Of a stretch of 64,000 bases of DNA, positions 49,348 through 57,085 are shown piece after piece; position 1 is the stretch's first letter, and each line of letters begins with the position of its first letter. Below the pieces are notes generated by a model. The model saw only the letters and a program-made list of their open reading frames with translations. It had not been told where the DNA came from and searched no databases. The stretch covers positions 165,703 through 229,702 of the forward strand of contig NZ_JAKCFA010000020.1 of NCBI RefSeq assembly GCF_024198215.1, written 5' to 3'. The DNA is from Myxococcus qinghaiensis. Its GTDB lineage: Bacteria > Myxococcota > Myxococcia > Myxococcales > Myxococcaceae. The position numbers were made by a program, and so were the translations under genes.

Positions 49348-51339
49348 CTACTTGCCGGGCGTAGGAGGCGGAGTCGTGGCCGGCTTCGTGTCCGTGGCCG
49401 CAGGCTTCGCAGCGGGAGCTGGCGTCGATGCCGGCTTGGCGTCCGCAGCCGGAGGCTTCGCAGCGGGAGCCGGAGTGACGGGAGTCGTCGCCGGCTTGTT
49501 GTCCGTGGCCGGAGGCGTCGCCGTGCCCGTGGGCTTCCCAGCGGGAGGCTGCTGTCCCGCCGGGACGACGGTCTCCCGACCCTCGGTCTCCACTTCGGAG
49601 CGCACGAGCTTGAAGTCGACGCGGCGGTTCTTCGCGCGACCCAGCGCGGTGTCGTTGGTGGCGATGGGCCTGTCGAAGCCGAAGCCCGCGGAGGTCAGTC
49701 GCTTGCGGTCGATGCTCTTGGACACCAGGTACTCGAGCACCGAGCGCGCGCGCCTGTCGGACAGGCCCATGTTGAGCTGCCGTGAGCCCTTGTTGTCCGT
49801 GTGGCCTTCGATGAGCACCGGTCCCAGCGTCGGGTTCTTCCGGAGCACCGTCGCCACCTCGTCCAGCAGCGGATACGAGCGCTTCTGGATGACGGCGGAG
49901 CCCGTCTCGAAGAGCACGTTGCCCTTGATGCGGATGCGGTCCGACTCGACGAACACGTACGGCGGCGAGTCGAACGGGCAGCCGTTGTTCTCCGGCGGTC
50001 CGAACTGCTCGGGGCAGTCGTCCTCGTTGTCGGGCACCTCGTCGCCGTCGGTGTCCGGGCAGCCGTCGTAGTCCTTGGGGCCGGGCTTGTCCGGGCACTT
50101 GTCGAACTCGTCGGTGATGCCGTCGCCGTCGGTGTCCACCTCCGGGCAGCCCTTGCGCTCCTTGAGCCCCTTCACGTCGGGGCAGCTGTCCTCGCCGTCC
50201 ACCACGCCGTCGCCGTCGTTGTCCGGGTCGGGGCAGCCGTCGCTGTCCTGGAAGCCGTCCTTGTCCTCGGCCTCGTTGGGGCAGCGGTCCCTGACGTCGG
50301 GCACGTTGTCGCCATCCGAGTCCTGGAAGCGCTCGTCGTAGCGCAGCCCGAACATGACGCGCAGGGCCTCGCGCCCGTAGCCGCTGGAGATGTTGAGGCC
50401 TCGGCCCACGTTCAGCTCCAGCCCCCAGTTGCCCCAGATTTTCGCGCGGGCGCCGACGAGCAGCTCCCACGGCGTCTTCAGCGAGTCGGACTGGTCGAAG
50501 TTGAAGGGGCGCACCAGCGGCGTGCCCAGGTGCATCTCCGCCGTGGCCTGCACATCCGTGAAGCGCCCCATGTTGGGCAGCTCGCCGATGACGCCGGCGC
50601 CGAGCGTCAGCTCGTCGTCCACCAGGAGGTTCAGGTACTGCGCATGCTTGCGCAGCTTCACGCCCGCGTTGCCCACCACGCGGATGGGGATGGGCAGCAC
50701 CTCGAAGCGCTGCTCCACCGCGAGGCGCGGCGCGAAGACGAAGCCCCGCTCGCCCGTGAAGCTGTCAGCGGAACCCGTGGGCGCGCGGACCTCGGCGATG
50801 AGCGACAGGCCCACGGGGAACTTCTCGCGGTCCAGCAGGTGGACGCGCGGCACGAGTCGGAGATCCCCCAGCGTGGTGCGGCTCACCCCGGCGGCGCCCG
50901 GAAAGTTCGGGGCGTTCAGCGCTTCACCCAGGAGGTGGAAGTTGTCGCCCTGGATGAGCGTGAAGGGCAGGTCGATGCCCACCTCCAACCGCTCGTGGAG
51001 CTGGTAGGCGAAGAGCAAATGCGCGTCGAGCCTGTACGGCAGCAGGTCGCCCAGCTTCTCCTCGCCGTCCTTCAGGGCGAGGATGCGCCAGTTGAAGTCG
51101 AACAGCAGCGCGCCCCGGAAGCTGCCGACGGGCTCGTTGCCGCCGGTGCCCTCCAGCGCGATGCCGCTGTTCTGCGCGGGCGTGGGCTTGACGGGAACGG
51201 CGTCGAAGCCTCGGGAGAAGGGGTCGTGTTCCGCGTGGACCGTCGCTGAGGCCAACAGCAGGCTCATCAGGACGAGTCGGACGGCGGAGCCGCTCAGGGG
51301 CCGCCACCGTGGAGAGTGGCCGGAGCTGGTGCCTCGCAT
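49348..51339 (-). CDS. OmpA-family outer-membrane protein with thrombospondin type-3 calcium repeats
   Basis: 663 residues. Signal peptide (VLMSLLLASATVHA), an N-terminal beta-barrel-like region (about 50-340), calcium-type repeats (about 345-450: DSDGDNVPDVRDRCPNEAED, DGCPDPDNDGDGV, DTDGDGITDEFDKCP), then an OmpA C-terminal peptidoglycan-binding domain (ALFETGSAVIQ-like start; VLIEGHTDNKGSRQLNMGLSDRRARSV; NRRVDFKLV). A Pro/Ala/Lys-rich tail of about 75 residues ends the protein. It probably tethers outer membrane to cell wall. Confidence 0.9.
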   Translation of the reverse strand: MRGTSSGHSPRWRPLSGSAVRLVLMSLLLASATVHAEHDPFSRGFDAVPVKPTPAQNSGIALEGTGGNEPVGSFRGALLFDFNWRILALKDGEEKLGDLLPYRLDAHLLFAYQLHERLEVGIDLPFTLIQGDNFHLLGEALNAPNFPGAAGVSRTTLGDLRLVPRVHLLDREKFPVGLSLIAEVRAPTGSADSFTGERGFVFAPRLAVEQRFEVLPIPIRVVGNAGVKLRKHAQYLNLLVDDELTLGAGVIGELPNMGRFTDVQATAEMHLGTPLVRPFNFDQSDSLKTPWELLVGARAKIWGNWGLELNVGRGLNISSGYGREALRVMFGLRYDERFQDSDGDNVPDVRDRCPNEAEDKDGFQDSDGCPDPDNDGDGVVDGEDSCPDVKGLKERKGCPEVDTDGDGITDEFDKCPDKPGPKDYDGCPDTDGDEVPDNEDDCPEQFGPPENNGCPFDSPPYVFVESDRIRIKGNVLFETGSAVIQKRSYPLLDEVATVLRKNPTLGPVLIEGHTDNKGSRQLNMGLSDRRARSVLEYLVSKSIDRKRLTSAGFGFDRPIATNDTALGRAKNRRVDFKLVRSEVETEGRETVVPAGQQPPAGKPTGTATPPATDNKPATTPVTPAPAAKPPAADAKPASTPAPAAKPAATDTKPATTPPPTPGK

Positions 51340-51415
51340 GATGGCAGCTCATACCATCCGGTCCCGAGGGGCGGAAACAAATGACCCACCCCTCGGGCCA
51401 AAATACAGCCCTGCG

Positions 51416-53026
51416 CTACTTCTCCATGAAGGACTGCGCGGGAATGACGGTGATGGCGTCCGGGCTCACGGGGAGCTTGTAGGGGACGATGACCTTGTCC
51501 AGGTCCAGCAGCTCCTGGGACTTGTCGGACGCGTAGGTGATGGGGGAGGGCTGGCCGGAGCGCAGGGCGTTGGCGAGGCCTTCCGCGTCCTGCGTGACGA
51601 AGGCGAAGTTGAGGCCCGTGGGGTGGAGGCGGCGGCGCAGCACCTCCTGCACGGACTGGGGCGTCATCTTCGTGAGCGCCTGGCGGTACTGCTCCAGGAA
51701 GTCAGGCGTGCCGTAGAAGAGCGAGTCGATGGCGTAGCCGAGCCGGCGTGGGTCCGTCTGCTCCCAGAGGCGCGAGTAGCCCTGGAGGAAGCCGCGCATC
51801 AAGTCGAAGCGCTCCTGGGGGATGGGCTCCTTGACGAGCTGGTCCAGGAAGTACACCGCGCCGCGCGTGGCGAACATCGCGTTGCCGGGCTCCACCGGGC
51901 GAATCCACAGGGTGAGGTCCTGCTGGGTGCGCGCGATGTTGGTGCGGTTGTACGTGGTGCCCGGGTCCTCGATGAAGTGCTCGGCGTAGGCGTAGTCGCC
52001 GTAGTTGAGGCCGCGCTTCTCGCGCAGCTCGTTGAAGAGCAGGCCGATGGACTGACGGTGCTCGCCCAGGTGCGTGAGCGCGAAGGCCAGCGGGAAGAAG
52101 TCCGCGTCGCCTCGGCGCACCGGGTTGACGTAGCCCATGCTGACGGCGGTGGAGAGCGTCTGCTTCTGGATGATGACGGCGCGGCCCGAAGTCGTGGGCA
52201 GCGTGGGCAGCGACACGCGAGGCGCGCCGGTGGCGGGCAGGGTGCCCAGGCGCGAGAGCAGCGACTGCTTGAGCGCATCGTCCACCGCGCCGGCCAGGCC
52301 GACCACGAGCCGGTCCTGCGTGAAGACGCGCTGGGCGTGGGCCTTCACGTCGTCCAGGGTGATGGACTTGAGGCCCTGCACGGTGCCGCCGGTGTAGTGC
52401 GCGTAGGGATGGCCGCTGTAGATGAGCGCGTCGAGGGCGACCTTGCCGAGCCCCTCGTCGTTGGCGCTGCGCAGGCCGTTCTCCACGTCGCTGACGGCGT
52501 TGGCGCGCAGGCGCTCCAGCTCGGACGTGTCAAGGCGGGGCGCGAGCAGCACGTCGGTGAAGAGGTCCAGGTAGCGCGGCAGGAAGTCCTTGTGGACGCG
52601 GCCGGCGAAGGTGGTGAACTCCTTGTCCGTGGCGACCTCCAGCTCGGCGGCCATGGGGAAGAGCGCCTCCAGCAGCTGTGCGGAGGTGAGCTTCTGCGTG
52701 CCGCCCTCGGCCATCAGCGAGGCGGTGAGCGCGGTGAGCCCTTCCTTGCCCTGGGGGTCATCGATGGAGCCCGTGTGGAAGACGAGCCGGAAGGTGACGA
52801 TGGGCGTGTCCGGACGGGCGAGGACCACCAGCTCCAGCGGCTTGGGCTGCTTCAAGGGGACGGCGGGCACCTCCTTCGGCGCCGCGGTCGTCTTCTCGGC
52901 GGCGGCAGGCGTGGCTTGCGTCTCCGTCGTGGGAGGAGGCGTCGTCTCGGGCGCGGGCTTCTGCGTGGACGCGCAGCCGGAGAGGGACAGCAGGGCGGAG
53001 AGGGACAGCAGGGCCTTGGCGTTCAT
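51416..53026 (-). CDS. M16-family peptidase subunit lacking the HxxEH motif, lipoprotein
   Basis: 536 residues. Lipobox LSGC at the N-terminus, Pro/Thr linker, then two M16 domains (DPQGKEGLTALTASLMAEGG in place of the zinc-binding helix; NELREKRGLNYGDYAYAEH in the second half). The zinc motif is absent, so this is the non-catalytic partner of the upstream gene in the usual two-protein M16B arrangement. A second methionine codon one position upstream (53029) overlaps the partner gene by 4 bp. Confidence 0.88.
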   Translation of the reverse strand: MNAKALLSLSALLSLSGCASTQKPAPETTPPPTTETQATPAAAEKTTAAPKEVPAVPLKQPKPLELVVLARPDTPIVTFRLVFHTGSIDDPQGKEGLTALTASLMAEGGTQKLTSAQLLEALFPMAAELEVATDKEFTTFAGRVHKDFLPRYLDLFTDVLLAPRLDTSELERLRANAVSDVENGLRSANDEGLGKVALDALIYSGHPYAHYTGGTVQGLKSITLDDVKAHAQRVFTQDRLVVGLAGAVDDALKQSLLSRLGTLPATGAPRVSLPTLPTTSGRAVIIQKQTLSTAVSMGYVNPVRRGDADFFPLAFALTHLGEHRQSIGLLFNELREKRGLNYGDYAYAEHFIEDPGTTYNRTNIARTQQDLTLWIRPVEPGNAMFATRGAVYFLDQLVKEPIPQERFDLMRGFLQGYSRLWEQTDPRRLGYAIDSLFYGTPDFLEQYRQALTKMTPQSVQEVLRRRLHPTGLNFAFVTQDAEGLANALRSGQPSPITYASDKSQELLDLDKVIVPYKLPVSPDAITVIPAQSFMEK

Positions 53027-54387
53027 CACTTCGTCCCTCCGGCGGCGTCGACCTTGGGGGTGAGGCTGAGCTGGGTGAGGTTGGTGGCCTTGAGGTAGCG
53101 CTTGGTGAAGTCGGAGAGCTGCGCGGGCGTCACCTTGGCCAGGTTGGCGAGCTGTCGCTGGAGTCCATCCGGCGTGCCGAGGATGCCGGCGTACCAGCCC
53201 AACTGGATGCCGACCTCGCGCGGCGTCTGGAGGGCCATCAGGGCGCCATAGCGCGCGTTGTCCTGGATGGCCTTGACGCGGGCGGCGTCCACCTTGCCGG
53301 CGGCCAGGTTGCTGACCTCCTTGAGCAGGGCCAGCCGCACGCGCTCGCGGTCCTTCTCGTCCTTGAGGGTGGCGGTGAGGGTGAAGAGGTGCGGGTCGCG
53401 GTGCTCGGAGTAGTCGCTGCCGATGGCCTCGACGAGCTGCTTCTCCAGGACGAGCTGCTTGTAGGCGGGGCTGGTGGGGCCGACGAGGTAGGCCACGAGC
53501 ACCGTCTGCAGGGCGGAGTCAGCGGTGTTGGCGGACGCGGCGGGCGTGTGCCACGCGAGCACCTGGCGCGGCTGGGTGGGCTGGGGCCAGTCGACGTGGG
53601 CGGTGCGCGGCTGCGTCTGCGGAGGCTCGGTGGGGACGGTGATGGTGGACGTCTTGCGGTTCCACGGACCGTAGTGCTCGCGCACCAGCTTCATCACCTG
53701 CGCGTCATCGAAGTCGCCGACGATGAAGAGCATGGCGTTGTCGGGGGTGTACCAGCGCTCGAAGAAGTCGCGGCTGTACTGGTAGGCCTCCGGCATGGCC
53801 TTGATGTCGTCGTAGAAGCCGAGCGTGGTGTGGCGGTACGTGTGCTTCGTGAAGGCCGCGGCGTTGAGCGTCTCCTCCATCTTGAGGTACGGGGCCGCGG
53901 CGTTCTTGTGGTACTCGCCGAGCACCGCGAGCGCCTCGGTGCGGAAGGACGGCTCGGAGTACTCGAGGTTGCGGAAGCGGTCCGCCTCGATGTCGATGAG
54001 CTGGGGCAGGCCCGCCGTGGGCCCGTACGAGTAGTAGAGGGTGATGTCGTCGGTGGTGAAGGCGTTGTCGTCGAAGCCGAACGTGCCGAGGATGCGCTCG
54101 CGCTCGCCTTCGGGGTGACGCTTCGTCCCCTTGAACATCATGTGCTCGAAGAAGTGGGCGAAGCCCGTCTTGCCAGCCTCCACTTCGTTGCGCGAGCCGA
54201 CGCGCACCACGGTGACGTACGCGATGATTCCCTGGGACGGGTAGGGCACCCGCACGACGGTGAGGCCGTTGGGGAGCTTGTCCGTCTGGAGCGTGTAGGG
54301 GAAGGACTGGGTGGCGGCGCTCTTCTGCGCCAGCGCGGGGAGCGCGGTGCCCAGGGCGAGCAGGAGGAGGGGAAGCAGTCGTCTCAT
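53026..54387 (-). CDS. M16-family zinc peptidase, catalytic subunit
   Basis: 453 residues. Signal peptide (LLPLLLLALGTALPALAQ). Zinc-binding inverted motif H78-F-F-E81-H82 in GFAHFFEHMMFKGT, with third ligand E158 in LGEYHKN, exactly 76 residues after H82. The second half carries the partner domain. Secreted M16B peptidases of this type degrade small peptides. It overlaps the non-catalytic partner by 4 bp, supporting a heterodimer. Confidence 0.92.
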   Translation of the reverse strand: MRRLLPLLLLALGTALPALAQKSAATQSFPYTLQTDKLPNGLTVVRVPYPSQGIIAYVTVVRVGSRNEVEAGKTGFAHFFEHMMFKGTKRHPEGERERILGTFGFDDNAFTTDDITLYYSYGPTAGLPQLIDIEADRFRNLEYSEPSFRTEALAVLGEYHKNAAAPYLKMEETLNAAAFTKHTYRHTTLGFYDDIKAMPEAYQYSRDFFERWYTPDNAMLFIVGDFDDAQVMKLVREHYGPWNRKTSTITVPTEPPQTQPRTAHVDWPQPTQPRQVLAWHTPAASANTADSALQTVLVAYLVGPTSPAYKQLVLEKQLVEAIGSDYSEHRDPHLFTLTATLKDEKDRERVRLALLKEVSNLAAGKVDAARVKAIQDNARYGALMALQTPREVGIQLGWYAGILGTPDGLQRQLANLAKVTPAQLSDFTKRYLKATNLTQLSLTPKVDAAGGTK

Positions 54388-54531
54388 TCGGTGTCCTCGT
54401 GGCCGCTGGGGAGCGCGAGGGCTGTCCGAGCGGGGAGGCGACCCTACGACGGTGAAGCTGGAGGGGAAGCGACTTCCAGACCGAGTGTCCGCCTTCGTGC
54501 GAGAAGGTGCGGTGGTGGACGCTCAGGAGGA

Positions 54532-54559
54532 TTGACGCGCGGCCGTCAGCGGTTAATGT
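54532..54559 (+). promoter_or_regulatory. Candidate tmRNA promoter
   Basis: TTGACG (54532-54537) is followed after 16 bp by TAATGT (54554-54559). It lies about 58 bp before the mature 5' end, leaving a leader to be removed by RNase P. Confidence 0.45.
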
Positions 54560-54616
54560 GAGGAAGACGCGGTCGAAGCGGTGGCCGCAAGGCAGCAAGC
54601 AGTCAGTCAACACCCC

Positions 54617-54979
54617 GGGGGCGACCCGGTTTCGACGGGGGCATAGAAGTTCGAGACGCGTGCCGAGCTTGTCAGGTAGCTCGTAAATCCAACCCGGCAA
54701 AGACACAAAAGCCAACGACAACGTTGAGCTCGCGCTGGCTGCCTAAAAACAGCTGTTAGTGCGCGGTCCCCCAGCTCTCGGCCCGTGGGGTTGGGATCGA
54801 CCGTCATAATGCGGGCTGGCTGCCAAGGGTGCCTGGGCCCGAGGTGGCGAGACCTTTCCAGGACCGGCTTCAGGAATCCCGTCCGTGGGAGTCTTGAGGA
54901 CGTAGCAAATCGCGGACTACGCACGTAGGGTCGAAGGACCGAAGGCTTTCGGACGAGGGTTCGATTCCCTCCGCCTCCA
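54617..54979 (+). ncRNA. ssrA: tmRNA (SsrA)
   Basis: A 363-nt gene with the standard tmRNA termini: 5' GGGGGCGACCCGGTTTCGAC pairs its first seven bases with CGCCTCC (54972-54978), discriminator A at 54979; CCA is not encoded. The T-arm (GGGTTCGATTCCCTCC) is intact. The tag frame at 54711-54746 reads ANDNVELALAA and then TAA. Works with SmpB (17550) to rescue stalled ribosomes; the LAA end is the classic ClpXP degron. The 3' end abuts a prophage-like island, for which it is the probable attachment site. Confidence 0.97.
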
Positions 54980-54987
54980 CTGGAAAT

Positions 54988-55024
54988 GGCTCGTAATCCT
55001 CAGGGGTTACGGGCCTTTTTCTTT
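54988..55024 (+). terminator. Intrinsic terminator of ssrA
   Basis: A 12-bp stem (54988-54999 with 55004-55015, two G-U pairs), 4-nt loop and TTTTTCTTT directly after. Opens 9 nt downstream of the tmRNA 3' end; it may be island-derived since the crossover is expected within the tmRNA 3' end. Confidence 0.85.
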
Positions 55025-55025
55025 G

Positions 55026-56243
55026 TCACCCCACGGCCATTGCCCCTGTATTGCCCCACGCCAGCAACGGCGTGTCGAGGAGTTGGACCGCGTCCCGCTT
55101 CACCTCCGGACTGAGGTGGGCATAGCGGTTCGTCATTTCGATGGTCGCGTGCCCCATCAGCTCCTGGATGACCTTCAGTGGCACGCCTCTCATGGCGAGG
55201 TGACTGCCGTAGGTGTGGCGCAGGTCGTGCCAACCGATGAGGCCCACCTCCCGGACGATGCTCGCCGCCTTCAACGCGCGGGTGAGCGGATGCTTCAGCA
55301 TGCCGTCCGTGAAGGGCATGCCGTCCTCCTGGCAGAAGACGTAGGCGCCTCGCAGGTGCCGGTGTCCCTTGAGTGCTTCGACGGCTGAAGCGGGGAGGTC
55401 CACCATTCGCTCACGTCCACCCTTTGGAAGCCCCTCCACTCCACGCCAGATGGTCCTCTGGACATGAACCTTGCCCCGTTGCAGGTCCAGGTCATTCCAC
55501 TGAAGCCCGAGGAGTTCGCCCTGCCGTAGCCCCGTCTTGATGGCCACGAGCAGCATGGGACGCCACTCGGGTTCAGACGCGGCGATGAGGCGCTCGGCTT
55601 CCTCGTAGGAGAGGAAGTCGAACTTCGGCTTGGGAACCTTCCCAAAGAGCTTCACGCGCGGCGCCTGTTGGATGACCTGCTGCTCTTGCGCGACAGCCAG
55701 GAGCTTGCCCAACACCGCGAGCACGTTGTTGATGGTCTTCAAACTCAGAGGCTTGGGCACCGCACCCTTGCGCTTTCGGATCGCTGCCGGGGTTGGGGCC
55801 TTCTTCCTTCCTCGCGCGGCGGATTTCTTCTTCCGCATCAGGGCCTTGAAGTCTTCGATGACTGCCGGGCCGATGGAATCCAGAGGCATCTCCCCGAAGA
55901 ACGGGAGGATGTGGTGTTTGAGAATCCGTTGTTTGGCGTCGACGCTGGAGGGCTTGTTGTTGTTGTCCGAGTACGTGAGGTATCGCGACGTGAAATCCAT
56001 CACGGTCGGCACCTTCTTTGTTTCCTCAGTTGCTACGGACTCCTTCTCCTTCCCGAAAGTGCCCATCAGGAGGGCTGCGCGGACGTCGCGTTCATACTGC
56101 TCGGCACCACGACGGGTATTGAGCGGGCTGTCCTTGCGGACGCGCTCAACCTTCCCGCCAGCGTGCTTGAACTTGATGTCCACGAACCACAACTGTTGAG
56201 GCTTTCCGTTCTTGTCGTTGTACTTCCTGAGTCTCACGCTCAT
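55026..56243 (-). CDS. int: Phage-type tyrosine recombinase (integrase)
   Basis: 405 residues. N-terminal arm-binding and SAM-like domains (GTFGKEKESV..., VMDFTSRYLTY), then the catalytic domain with R240 (TGLRQGELLGL), H339 and R342 (HDLRHTYGSHL), H365 (LMGHATIEM) and nucleophile Y374 (TNRYAHLS). All residues required for strand exchange are intact. The stop codon is 46 bp from the tmRNA end, the usual placement of an integrase next to its attachment site. The start overlaps the excisionase-like stop by 4 bp. Confidence 0.95.
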   Translation of the reverse strand: MSVRLRKYNDKNGKPQQLWFVDIKFKHAGGKVERVRKDSPLNTRRGAEQYERDVRAALLMGTFGKEKESVATEETKKVPTVMDFTSRYLTYSDNNNKPSSVDAKQRILKHHILPFFGEMPLDSIGPAVIEDFKALMRKKKSAARGRKKAPTPAAIRKRKGAVPKPLSLKTINNVLAVLGKLLAVAQEQQVIQQAPRVKLFGKVPKPKFDFLSYEEAERLIAASEPEWRPMLLVAIKTGLRQGELLGLQWNDLDLQRGKVHVQRTIWRGVEGLPKGGRERMVDLPASAVEALKGHRHLRGAYVFCQEDGMPFTDGMLKHPLTRALKAASIVREVGLIGWHDLRHTYGSHLAMRGVPLKVIQELMGHATIEMTNRYAHLSPEVKRDAVQLLDTPLLAWGNTGAMAVG

Positions 56244-56467
56244 GTCGGCTTCTCCTTGAGCGCAGGACCGCCTTGACCCATGGGCGAGCCTACCAGCGCG
56301 TCGCGGCGGATGCGGAGGGCTTTCCCGATGCGGGAGACTCCCGGCACTTGCCCGAGCCGGATGGCCTCGTAGAGCGTCTTCCGGTTCACGCGCAGCAAAG
56401 CGGCGGCCTCGTCCACGGTGAGGAAGGCGGGGAGCATTTCCGGGCTGTTAGAGATGGGCTCGGACAT
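56240..56467 (-). CDS. xis: Excisionase-like helix-turn-helix protein
   Basis: 75 residues from ATG 56467. A MerR/excisionase-type winged helix: LTVDEAAALLRVNRKTLYEAIRLGQVPGVSRIGKALRIRRDAL. In front of an integrase, with an ATGA overlap, such a protein usually directs excision; it could alternatively be a repressor. Longer readings upstream are antisense noise. Confidence 0.85.
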   Translation of the reverse strand: MSEPISNSPEMLPAFLTVDEAAALLRVNRKTLYEAIRLGQVPGVSRIGKALRIRRDALVGSPMGQGGPALKEKPT

Positions 56468-56469
56468 GA

Positions 56470-57051
56470 CTACCTCGGGAAGACGCGGCGGGGCGCGAGG
56501 CGACCGAGGGCGTGAAGCCCGATGCCGATGGCGTCCCAGACGTTGTGGTGGAGGGAGGCTGCGGAGGGCAGCTCGACGCGCAGATGCTCGACGGCGTCGA
56601 GACGCTGTTTGATGCGCTCGATGAACGCATCTGCGTCGACGGTTCCCTTCCAGTCGCGCGGGTAAACACCACGACGACCGATGACGCCCGGCAGGCAGCC
56701 ACCGAGCATGCCGACGACACCCGCTAGCTGGATAAGGTCGTTCTGGTCCCCCTTCTGCTGTGCGGCGGCGTAGACGCGGGGCAACTCGATGATGAGACGG
56801 TAGGGGGCATCGCCCAGATATGGCCGGAGCCACTCACGGACAGAGAAGGCCATGAAGTCCCACGAGACCAACGACAGCTCTCCACCCGGGGGCCTAGGGT
56901 TTCTCGGGAGGCCAGCTGCCTGGAGCGTCGCGCGCTCGCCACTCAACAGGTCGAACACTGCGACGCCGCAGTGTCGAAGGCCGGGGTCAATGGAAACGAG
57001 CTTCGCTGCACGATGCTCGGAGAGATTTCCGGAAGAAGGTTCGGTGGTCAC
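56470..57051 (-). CDS. RuvC-like Holliday-junction nuclease of phage type
   Basis: 193 residues from GTG 57051 (AAGAAGGA just upstream). RNase H-like fold with acidic residues D22 (LVSIDPGLRHCGVAVFD), E89 (LIIELPRVY) and D173 (HHNVWDAIGIGLHAL), as in RuvC. Probably resolves branched DNA during phage replication or recombination. Positioned 2 bp before the excisionase gene in a compact early operon. Confidence 0.82.
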   Translation of the reverse strand: MTTEPSSGNLSEHRAAKLVSIDPGLRHCGVAVFDLLSGERATLQAAGLPRNPRPPGGELSLVSWDFMAFSVREWLRPYLGDAPYRLIIELPRVYAAAQQKGDQNDLIQLAGVVGMLGGCLPGVIGRRGVYPRDWKGTVDADAFIERIKQRLDAVEHLRVELPSAASLHHNVWDAIGIGLHALGRLAPRRVFPR

Positions 57052-57061
57052 TCCTTCTTCA

Positions 57062-57084
57062 ATGGGGACACTTTCCGCGACTGG
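57062..57084 (-). repeat. 23-bp intergenic repeat R1
   Basis: Identical at 20 of 23 positions to R2 (59764-59786). Sits in the 34-bp gap between the polymerase stop and the RuvC-like start. Possible operator or regulatory mRNA element. Confidence 0.5.
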
Positions 57085-57085
57085 T